From positions 4,365 to 10,165 of the forward strand of contig DDMF01000019.1 of NCBI GenBank assembly GCA_002340515.1: 5,801 nt of DNA. The letters run 5' to 3'. The stretch is from Rhodobacteraceae bacterium UBA2553. GTDB taxonomy: Bacteria > Pseudomonadota > Alphaproteobacteria > Rhodobacterales > Rhodobacteraceae. Below, one piece after another: positions 1 through 5,567 of this stretch. The notes under the pieces were generated by a model, which was not told the origin of the DNA, ran no database searches, and saw only the letters and a program-made list of their open reading frames with translations. Position 1 is the stretch's first letter; the number at the start of each line of letters is the position of its first letter. The position numbers and the translations under genes are program-made.

Positions 1-42
1 GCCAGTGTCATGGCAATGGGTCACGGCCACTCAATCGCATAA
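1..42 (+). CDS. Possible C-terminal tail of a convergent plus-strand gene (partial)
   Basis: The first plus-strand frame is open from the window edge for 13 codons and stops with TAA at 40-42. The readable tail is ASVMAMGHGHSIA, which I do not recognise. A gene ending here would converge on the minus-strand gene that ends at 61, leaving 18 bases between the two stops, an arrangement that is common in compact genomes. Thirteen open codons can easily occur by chance. A minus-strand start (ATG at 11-9, reading MTLA) is also possible, but no Shine-Dalgarno sequence precedes it. This is a weak call that flanking sequence would settle. Confidence 0.25.
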   Translation, partial: ASVMAMGHGHSIA

Positions 43-47
43 GACAA

Positions 48-81
48 CCGGGCGGCGCGGCTAAAGCTCCGTTTCGCCCGG
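48..81. terminator. Weak inverted repeat at the convergent gene ends
   Basis: CCGGGCG at 48-54 pairs perfectly with CGCCCGG at 75-81 across a 20-base loop. It spans the stop codon of the small secreted-protein gene (61-63) and lies just after the possible plus-strand stop at 40-42. A position between convergent ends would suit a bidirectional terminator. The loop is long, however, and neither side has a run of T, so it could simply be a chance pairing of GC-rich sequence. Confidence 0.2.
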
Positions 82-387
82 CAGCTTGTCTTCGGGCAGA
101 ACAGGGATTTTGCGTCGGATGATAATGTCCCCATTGGGCAGGGTTTCTGGCGGGTGATAAGCGGTCATATCTTCCATCTCACGCAGCAAATCCTGCCAGC
201 CTTCCGCCAAATCTTCGGCGATGGGGGCCATTTCCGTCGCCAAGCCATCCAGCAGCAATTGAAAGCCGCGCGACATCAGGTCTGCGCCTTCTTTCAGTTC
301 GTCCTTGCCGTCATCAGCAGACAGGGAAGAGGCGGTTCCAAGGGCGATGATCCCGGCCAAAACGGTGTGTTTTGCAATCTGTTTCAT
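61..387 (-). CDS. Small exported protein of unknown function
   Basis: A 108-residue protein with a clear Sec-type signal peptide: basic N-region (K2, K6, H7), hydrophobic core about residues 8-19, and a likely signal peptidase I site after LSA (residues 22-24). The signal contains no lipobox cysteine. The mature part of about 84 residues is acidic and probably helical (residues 25-72, rich in E, D, L and M), followed by a proline-rich tail containing YHPPETLPNGDIIIRRK at about 77-93. I recall short periplasmic proteins with this 'Y-x-P-E-LPNGDIIIRR' tail being common in Rhodobacteraceae, sometimes mislabelled as AAA+ ATPases; there is no Walker motif here. The predicted location is the periplasm and the function is unknown. 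The gene begins 56 bases after the upstream nuclease-fold gene. No good Shine-Dalgarno sequence precedes the ATG, so the start rests on the signal peptide. Confidence 0.8.
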   Translation of the reverse strand: MKQIAKHTVLAGIIALGTASSLSADDGKDELKEGADLMSRGFQLLLDGLATEMAPIAEDLAEGWQDLLREMEDMTAYHPPETLPNGDIIIRRKIPVLPEDKLPGETEL

Positions 388-443
388 GGGATGAATATGG
401 GGAAAAGGATGGGGGATTCCAAGAGCGGCGCGCGAACCCGTGC

Positions 444-1460
444 TTAAAGATCAATATCCACGGTGACGGGAAAGTGGTCAGACGCCGCCAAAAGCGCTTC
501 GCGCAGCACCTCAGAACGATAGCAATCCGGGTCATCAAACGGGTGCCAGATCCGCCATTGTGGCGCGTATTCGCGAAGGTCAGGCGACACCATGATATAG
601 TCCAAAAGCGCCTGTAAATATCTCTTTTCGCGTGGAATATAGAAACGAGAGGACACCGGCCGCGCGCCCATGCGCCGCGACAGCGCCATGCGCGCGTGGG
701 GGTCAAACATGCATGGCACATCCCCCTCGCCCATCACAATCTCTACCCCGGATCGCCCGAACAGTTTTTCATATTCATCCAACCCTGGACCATCGTTGAA
801 ATCGCCCAGTACAATCAGCGGATCATTCTTGGCGAGGTGGTAATCAACGCGCTTTCGGATCCAGATACATTGCGCCATTTGTTTGCGGCGGTTCTCAATC
901 GAAATCCGCGTGGCTTCGGCGGCGTTTCGCGCGCCATGCGGGGCCTTGGATTTCACATGCACACCAACCAAACGCAGCTGTTTACCCGTGGCTTTCACCG
1001 TCAACGCCACCTCAAGCGGGGGTTTGGAAAACACCACATCCTCGGGGCTGGCATCGGTATCCAGATCCAGCCGGAAACTGCCATCAAATCGCGGGGCTGG
1101 CCCCGGTTCTTTCTCGCCAATGGGATCGTGATACGCGCTGAGTTTTTGGGGGTCGTAGAGCAGCGCAATTTCTTGCTGGGTGTCATTGGCAAAGCCAATC
1201 AACGCCTTATTCGCGCGCAGTTTAAAGATCCGCGCAAAGGTCTCGAGCGCTTTTATTGTTGAACGCTCGCGACCCTCATCCGGGGCTTCGACAACCATGA
1301 TCGCATCGGCATCCAGCACCTTAAACACCACGCTTGCGGCCTTCAGTTGCACCTTGCGGCTGACCCCGCGCCGGCTGGCCAATTCCTCATCTGCCAAAAC
1401 CTGCCCATCATCGTCAAACAATGTGTTGAACCATTCGACGTTGTAGGTGGCGATCCTCAT
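444..1460 (-). CDS. Endonuclease/exonuclease/phosphatase (EEP) superfamily protein
   Basis: A 338-residue protein with the full set of EEP-fold active-site motifs in the right order: TYNVEWF with N7, metal-ligand E58 in VVEAPDEG, H168 in GVHVKSK, D220 and N222 in LGDFND, D287 in LLDYIMVS, and the terminal S327-D328-H329 (SDHFPV). The family comprises Mg-dependent phosphodiesterases such as DNase I, exonuclease III and lipid phosphatases. The motifs predict an active hydrolase but do not give the substrate. There is no signal peptide or membrane segment, so it is probably cytoplasmic. I chose the ATG at 1460 because it begins immediately before the first fold strand and overlaps the upstream J-domain stop by one base (TGATG), which points to translational coupling. 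An upstream ATG at 1502 would add 14 residues unlike the family and overlap the previous gene further. No strong Shine-Dalgarno sequence is visible. Confidence 0.9.
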   Translation of the reverse strand: MRIATYNVEWFNTLFDDDGQVLADEELASRRGVSRKVQLKAASVVFKVLDADAIMVVEAPDEGRERSTIKALETFARIFKLRANKALIGFANDTQQEIALLYDPQKLSAYHDPIGEKEPGPAPRFDGSFRLDLDTDASPEDVVFSKPPLEVALTVKATGKQLRLVGVHVKSKAPHGARNAAEATRISIENRRKQMAQCIWIRKRVDYHLAKNDPLIVLGDFNDGPGLDEYEKLFGRSGVEIVMGEGDVPCMFDPHARMALSRRMGARPVSSRFYIPREKRYLQALLDYIMVSPDLREYAPQWRIWHPFDDPDCYRSEVLREALLAASDHFPVTVDIDL

Positions 1461-2152
1461 CAGGATTTCGCTTGGGGCTGGCGCGCGTTGATTTCTTCCC
1501 ACGCACGGTTCACCGCGATCAGGCGTTTTTCGGCAAGTTTAATCGCCTCTTCCGGTACGCCGCGGGCAATCATCCGGTCGGGGTGGCTGTTGCGCACTTC
1601 TTGCCGCCAGATCTTGCGGATCTCAGCCATGTCCATCTCCGGCTTTGCCCCCAGCACCTGATAGGGGCACGGGTCGGCATCCTGAACAAAGCGTGCGCGC
1701 AGGGCAAAAAACTGTTCATCCGGCATCCCGAAGATGGTCGCCACATGTTGAAGGAATTCATTTTCATTGGGATGATATTCACCGTCCGCCACGGCAATGA
1801 AGAAAAGCCCCTCCATCAAATCGCACAATGCGGGGTCGCCGGGGCCAAACATGTCAGCAATGCGTTTGGCGTAAAGCTCAAATCCGGCGACATCTGTACG
1901 CGCGAGGTTAAAGACACGGGCCGCTTGCTTTTCTTCGTCTTGCGGGATGGTGAACACTTCGCGAAAGGCGGATACCTCATCGCGCGTGACCAGCCCGTCG
2001 GCCTTGGCCATCTTGGCACCAAGTGCAATGACAGCAATCGCAAAACCGGCAGAGCGTTCTGGCGGCGTGCGTAAATTGGCAAAAACCTCCGACAGGCCTT
2101 CGCCTTTGGCAAGCGCGGCAAGCGCGTCTGATATGCGGGTCCAGATTGACAT
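1460..2152 (-). CDS. TerB-domain and J-domain protein, DjlA-like cochaperone
   Basis: A 230-residue protein with two domains. Residues about 38-150 are an all-helical TerB-like domain containing two similar acidic half-repeats (around KADG at 50-53 and VADGEYHPNE at 121-130), as in the tellurite-resistance TerB fold. Residues about 162-223 form a J domain with the HPD motif at 190-192, which in DnaJ proteins triggers ATP hydrolysis by DnaK. The stretch after HPD (ARGVPEEAIKLAEKRL) resembles the C-terminal J domain of DjlA. Unlike E. coli DjlA, it has no N-terminal membrane segment, so it should be soluble. It is likely a DnaK cochaperone with an unknown client. An in-frame TAA lies just upstream, which makes ATG 2152 the furthest possible start; the Shine-Dalgarno sequence is poor. 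It lies 31 bases after the acetyltransferase gene and overlaps the nuclease-fold gene by one base. Confidence 0.9.
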   Translation of the reverse strand: MSIWTRISDALAALAKGEGLSEVFANLRTPPERSAGFAIAVIALGAKMAKADGLVTRDEVSAFREVFTIPQDEEKQAARVFNLARTDVAGFELYAKRIADMFGPGDPALCDLMEGLFFIAVADGEYHPNENEFLQHVATIFGMPDEQFFALRARFVQDADPCPYQVLGAKPEMDMAEIRKIWRQEVRNSHPDRMIARGVPEEAIKLAEKRLIAVNRAWEEINARQPQAKS

Positions 2153-2183
2153 GAGGCATTGTTAACGCAGATAAATGGCGCTG

Positions 2184-2657
2184 TCACAAGAGTTTCTGCA
2201 TCAACACAAGATCGTGCCACTGATCAAATTTGCGGCCCGCCTGGGGCACCACACCCACGTTAACGTACCCCATGGCGGCATGAAACGGCACCCCCATCGG
2301 ATTGGAGGCAGACACGCCGGCAATCATCGAATGAACCAGTTGGGCGCGCGCGTGATCTTCAACCGCCTGCATCAATTTGCGCCCAAGCCCTTTGCCGCGC
2401 GCCTCGGGCGCCAACATGATGGTGTGTTCTTTGGTGTGGGCATAGCCAATGCCCGCACGAAAATCGCCATAGCCCGCAAAGCCCACGACCTGCCCGGCCA
2501 CCTCTGCCACGAAAAACGCGTCATAGGCGGTGACGGCTTTGGCCACTTCACTGGCGGTTTTCTCGACCGAATTAAAGGTGATCAGCGTCTCGCGGATGGC
2601 GAGGTTCCAAAGGGCGCGGATTGCATCTGTGTCGTCAGAGGTCGCGGCGCGGATCAT
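2184..2657 (-). CDS. GNAT family N-acetyltransferase, MnaT/phosphinothricin acetyltransferase-like
   Basis: A 157-residue single-domain acetyltransferase that would transfer acetyl from acetyl-CoA to an amine. It opens with the usual MIRAATSDD strand. The acetyl-CoA pyrophosphate loop is clear at ARGKGLG (residues 86-92), followed by the helix GRKLMQAVEDHA. Other family marks are GYGDFR (62-67), HTKEH (74-78), ASNPMGVPFHAAMGY (117-131) and GRKFDQWHDL (141-150). The last of these, together with HTxEH, matches the subgroup containing E. coli MnaT (YncA) and phosphinothricin/methionine sulfoximine acetyltransferases. In that subgroup the substrates are often methionine analogues or other amino acids, but the true substrate here cannot be read from sequence. 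The start overlaps the stop of the VOC gene by four bases (ATGA), which shows translational coupling. The length is normal for the family. Confidence 0.88.
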   Translation of the reverse strand: MIRAATSDDTDAIRALWNLAIRETLITFNSVEKTASEVAKAVTAYDAFFVAEVAGQVVGFAGYGDFRAGIGYAHTKEHTIMLAPEARGKGLGRKLMQAVEDHARAQLVHSMIAGVSASNPMGVPFHAAMGYVNVGVVPQAGRKFDQWHDLVLMQKLL

Positions 2658-3268
2658 AGTTGGATCAGTCCTTTTGGCGTATCAATCCAAGCGCGCAGCC
2701 CCGATGTACCGGAATGCACCGAAAGGCGGTCATCTTTGACCAAGGGGGCAAGCGCGACAGAGAGTGCTTCGGCCTCGGGATGGGTGATTTCGAGGGCCGC
2801 GAGGCGCAGGCCATGATCGGGCAATTTAGGTGCTGGGTCAGCGCCTTGCCAGCTCAGCATGCCCGGCGCACAGGCGGAAAATGGCAAACGCCCATCTTCC
2901 GGCACGGCCATCTGCCAGCGATATTCCCCGCGTCTCAGGTCGTGAATTTGCCCGGTGCCATCCGGCGCGCGGTGCAGCGCCTTTTCCAGATCCGGCACGC
3001 GCACCACCCAATTGGTCAGCCGCGCGTCACCGGTGAAATAATCAAGATCAAACCAGCGGGGATGGGGCGGCTGGCGCGCATCTGGATTGACCGAAATCAC
3101 TTCGAGATAGCAGTCTGGCCCCAAGGAAAGCAGGCGATTATGGGTGCCCATCAGCGGATGCTCGCCCCCAGTTGCCATCTCAACCCCAAGCGTTTCTTCA
3201 ACAAAGGCGACGCCTTCGGCAAGGGTGGCGGATGACACCACAAGATGATCAATTTGTCCCAGCGCCAT
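2654..3268 (-). CDS. VOC-family, glyoxalase-like domain protein
   Basis: A 204-residue protein of the vicinal oxygen chelate superfamily, closest in pattern to the Glyoxalase_3-type (glyoxalase-like) proteins. The first half has QIDHLVV with likely metal ligand H8, the GTHNRL segment with H43, and CYLEVI with E56. The second half has NWVVRVPDLEKAL (about 86-98), and the region around 155-163 (RLAALEITH) would begin the second beta-alpha-beta module. Such proteins bind a divalent metal, but the reaction of this subgroup is not established. It is not a convincing methylmalonyl-CoA epimerase despite lying beside the mutase: epimerases are about 135-150 residues and have a different ligand pattern. 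The start is well supported by AAAGGAG six bases before the ATG. It is the first gene of the tight run and overlaps the acetyltransferase by four bases. Confidence 0.87.
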   Translation of the reverse strand: MALGQIDHLVVSSATLAEGVAFVEETLGVEMATGGEHPLMGTHNRLLSLGPDCYLEVISVNPDARQPPHPRWFDLDYFTGDARLTNWVVRVPDLEKALHRAPDGTGQIHDLRRGEYRWQMAVPEDGRLPFSACAPGMLSWQGADPAPKLPDHGLRLAALEITHPEAEALSVALAPLVKDDRLSVHSGTSGLRAWIDTPKGLIQL

Positions 3269-3281
3269 GGAATGCTCCTTT
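3269..3281 (-). promoter_or_regulatory. Ribosome binding site of the VOC-family gene
   Basis: Read on the minus strand, AAAGGAGCATTCC precedes the ATG at 3268. The AGGAG core, with six bases of spacing, is the best Shine-Dalgarno sequence in the four-gene run and fixes the start of its first gene. The next genes have weak sites and probably depend on coupling. Confidence 0.75.
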
Positions 3282-3306
3282 GGCGAAACGCATTTGTTCT
3301 GGGAAG

Positions 3307-3334
3307 GAAGCTGGCGGGAAATGCCGCCAGCTTC
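3307..3334 (-). terminator. Strong hairpin after scpA, possible terminator or attenuator
   Basis: GAAGCTGGCGG at 3307-3317 pairs perfectly with CCGCCAGCTTC at 3324-3334, an 11-bp GC-rich stem with a 6-base loop. It lies 36 bases past the scpA stop in the direction of transcription and 38 bases before the VOC start. A terminator of the mutase transcript is the simplest reading. On the minus strand, however, the stem is followed by CTTCCCAGAAC rather than a T run, so it is not a textbook intrinsic terminator; it may be leaky or act as an mRNA 3'-end stabiliser. Confidence 0.55.
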
Positions 3335-3370
3335 AAGTGCTTTGTTGCCCGGTTAGGGCTTAGGTCAAGA

Positions 3371-5494
3371 TCAACCCCGCGAGCCGATCAGCTTCAAGAC
3401 CTCCTGGGCGGCATCCGGGATATTGGTGCCAGGCCCGAAGATGGCTTTTACGCCATTGTCATAGAGGTATTGGTAGTCTTGCTGCGGGATCACGCCGCCG
3501 CAGATCACGATGATCTCTTCTGCGCCCTGCTCTTTCAACGCTTTCACCAGCTGTGGGGCCAACGTCTTGTGACCTGCCGCTTGCGACGAGATCCCAACGA
3601 TGTGCACGTCGTTGTCGATGGCATCTTGTGCGGCTTCATCCGGGGTTTGAAAGAGCGGACCCACGTCCACATCAAAGCCAATATCCGCAAAGGCGGTGGC
3701 GATGACTTTGGCGCCACGGTCATGACCGTCTTGGCCCATTTTCACCACCAACATACGCGGGCGGCGGCCTTCGGCCTCAGCAAACTCTTCCACTGACTTC
3801 TGGATTTTCGCAAACCCTTCGTCGCCTTCATAGGCCGCACCGTAAACGCCCGCGAGGGTTTTCACTTCGGCACGGTGGCGGCCGAACTCATCTTCCATAG
3901 CCATGCTGATCTCTCCGACTGTTGCGCGCGCACGGGCCGCTTCCACGGCGCCTTCCAAGAGGTTTCCGCCCTCTTTGGCGCGACGGGTAAGTTCGGACAA
4001 CGCGGCCTGACAGGCGGCCTCGTCCCGTGTGGCCCGGATGGTTTCAAGCCGGGCGATTTGGCTGTCACGCACGGCCATATTGTCCACATCAAGAATTTCA
4101 ATGGGGTCTTCTTTGGCCAGCTTGTGTTTGTTCACACCGACAATAACTTCGTCACCTTTGTCGATATTGGCCTGACGTTTGGCAGCGGATTCCTCAATCC
4201 GCAGTTTCGGCATGCCCGAGGCGACCGCCTTGGTCATCCCGCCCATCTCTTCGACCTCTTCCATCAAAGCCCAAGCTTTGTTGATCAGCTCGTCGGTCAG
4301 GCTTTCGACGTAATAAGAGCCCGCAAGTGGATCGACCACATTGGTGATCCCTGTTTCTTCTTGCAGAATAATTTGCGTGTTGCGCGCGATCCGGGCTGAG
4401 AAATCTGTGGGCAAAGCGATGGCTTCATCCAGCGCGTTGGTGTGCAGCGATTGGGTGCCGCCCAAAGCGGCTGACATCGCCTCATAGGCGGTGCGGATCA
4501 CGTTGTTATAGGGGTCTTGTTCCTGCAAACTCACACCAGAGGTCTGGCAATGGGTGCGCAGCATTTTCGAGCGTTCAGATTTCGCCCCAAACTCGGTCAT
4601 CACGCGGTGCCACAGGGTGCGGGCCGCGCGCAGTTTCGCGGCTTCCATAAAGAAGTTCATGCCGATGGCAAAAAAGAACGACAGGCGACCGGCGAATTTA
4701 TCCACGTCCATGCCAGCTTCAATCGCCGCGCGCACATATTCACGACCATCCGCCAGCGTATAGGCCAGTTCCTGCACAAGGTTCGCGCCCGCCTCTTGCA
4801 TGTGATAGCCAGAGATCGAGATCGAGTTGAATTTCGGCATCTCATTTGAGGTATATTCGATAATGTCGGAAATGATCCGCATCGAGGGTTCTGGCGGGTA
4901 AATATAGGTGTTGCGCACCATGAACTCTTTCAGAATATCGTTCTGAATGGTGCCTGCCAGCAGCGATTTGTCGTGACCTTGTTCTTGGCCCGCAACGATG
5001 TAATTGGCCAGGATCGGAATAACGGCCCCGTTCATCGTCATCGACACCGAAACCTTATCCAGCGGAATACCATCAAAGAGGATTTTCATGTCTTCAACAC
5101 TGTCGATCGCGACGCCAGCCTTGCCCACGTCGCCCACCACACGAGGGTGATCACTGTCATATCCACGGTGGGTCGCGAGGTCGAAGGCCACCGACACACC
5201 CTGTTGACCCGCGGCCAGATTGCGACGGTAAAAGGCGTTGCTTTCCTCAGCGGTGGAAAAGCCCGCATATTGGCGAATGGTCCAGGGACGACCCGCATAC
5301 ATGGTCGCTTTTACGCCGCGCGTGAAGGGGCCGACACCGGGAATGCCGTCCATATGCTCAAGATCCTTGGTGTCCTCCGCCGTATAAAGCGGTTTCACAT
5401 CAATGCCTTCCAGCGTTTGCCAGTTCAGATCCTCTAGCGGGCGACCGCGCAGTTCTTTTTCGGCCAGGTCTTTCCATTTGGCTGTATCGCTCAT
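3371..5494 (-). CDS. scpA: Methylmalonyl-CoA mutase, full-length single-chain form
   Basis: A 707-residue adenosylcobalamin enzyme that converts (R)-methylmalonyl-CoA to succinyl-CoA, the last step of propionyl-CoA use from odd-chain fatty acids, valine, isoleucine or the ethylmalonyl-CoA pathway. Residues about 30-545 form the substrate-binding barrel and about 578-705 the B12-binding domain with DGHDRG (589-594), where H591 is the cobalt ligand. Y76 in RQYAGFS, R194 in VRNTYIYPPEPSM and H231 in SGYHMQEAGA align at a constant offset of 13 with Propionibacterium Y89, R207 and H244. These mark a methylmalonyl-CoA mutase rather than an isobutyryl- or ethylmalonyl-CoA mutase. Having both domains in one chain suggests a homodimer. 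The start at 5494 has GAAAGGA seven bases upstream; an upstream ATG at 5596 adds 34 unlikely residues and runs into the preceding gene. One oddity is SSQ (636-638) where SxL is usual. The gene is also called mcm, mutB or bhbA. No meaB or epimerase gene lies in the window. Confidence 0.97.
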   Translation of the reverse strand: MSDTAKWKDLAEKELRGRPLEDLNWQTLEGIDVKPLYTAEDTKDLEHMDGIPGVGPFTRGVKATMYAGRPWTIRQYAGFSTAEESNAFYRRNLAAGQQGVSVAFDLATHRGYDSDHPRVVGDVGKAGVAIDSVEDMKILFDGIPLDKVSVSMTMNGAVIPILANYIVAGQEQGHDKSLLAGTIQNDILKEFMVRNTYIYPPEPSMRIISDIIEYTSNEMPKFNSISISGYHMQEAGANLVQELAYTLADGREYVRAAIEAGMDVDKFAGRLSFFFAIGMNFFMEAAKLRAARTLWHRVMTEFGAKSERSKMLRTHCQTSGVSLQEQDPYNNVIRTAYEAMSAALGGTQSLHTNALDEAIALPTDFSARIARNTQIILQEETGITNVVDPLAGSYYVESLTDELINKAWALMEEVEEMGGMTKAVASGMPKLRIEESAAKRQANIDKGDEVIVGVNKHKLAKEDPIEILDVDNMAVRDSQIARLETIRATRDEAACQAALSELTRRAKEGGNLLEGAVEAARARATVGEISMAMEDEFGRHRAEVKTLAGVYGAAYEGDEGFAKIQKSVEEFAEAEGRRPRMLVVKMGQDGHDRGAKVIATAFADIGFDVDVGPLFQTPDEAAQDAIDNDVHIVGISSQAAGHKTLAPQLVKALKEQGAEEIIVICGGVIPQQDYQYLYDNGVKAIFGPGTNIPDAAQEVLKLIGSRG

Positions 5495-5508
5495 GGCGTC
5501 ATCCTTTC
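5495..5508 (-). promoter_or_regulatory. Ribosome binding site that decides the scpA start
   Basis: On the minus strand, GAAAGGATGACGCC stands directly before the ATG at 5494. The AAGGA core is seven bases from the start codon, a normal spacing. This supports a 707-residue mutase over the 741-residue version that would begin at 5596 inside the preceding gene. Confidence 0.7.
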
Positions 5509-5546
5509 TTTTGCCCGCAGGTCCGGGCCTATCTTGTGCCGTCAAC

Positions 5547-5567
5547 GGGGATCTAAAGCGGATCCCC
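5547..5567 (-). repeat. Short inverted repeat across the stop codon upstream of scpA
   Basis: GGGGATC at 5547-5553 and GATCCCC at 5561-5567 form a perfect 7-bp stem with a 7-base loop, spanning the TAG stop (5553-5555) of the partial gene. No T run follows on the minus strand, so it is not a clear terminator. The gap to scpA is only 58 bases, and the two genes may be co-transcribed. Confidence 0.3.

Noticed and set aside
696..1262. Long plus-strand open frame of 188 codons
   Set aside because: It lies wholly inside the well-supported EEP gene on the other strand; its translation shows no motif and looks like an antisense shadow of high-GC coding sequence. The same holds for the plus-strand frames at 1472-2074, 2175-2816, 2660-3235, 3245-3796 and 3875-4399.
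1461..1502. A longer EEP-fold protein starting at ATG 1502
   Set aside because: The extra 14 residues precede the conserved first strand (MRIATYNVEWF), and the one-base overlap start at 1460 fits coupling better.
3371..5494. Ethylmalonyl-CoA or isobutyryl-CoA mutase instead of methylmalonyl-CoA mutase
   Set aside because: The RQYAGFS tyrosine, the VRNTYIYPPEPSM arginine and overall similarity to the methylmalonyl group argue against both alternatives.
5517..5545. Possible sigma-70 promoter for scpA (TTGACG at 5545-5540 on the minus strand)
   Set aside because: At a 17-base spacing the -10 position reads ACCTGC, which is unlike TATAAT, so the -35-like hexamer alone is not evidence.
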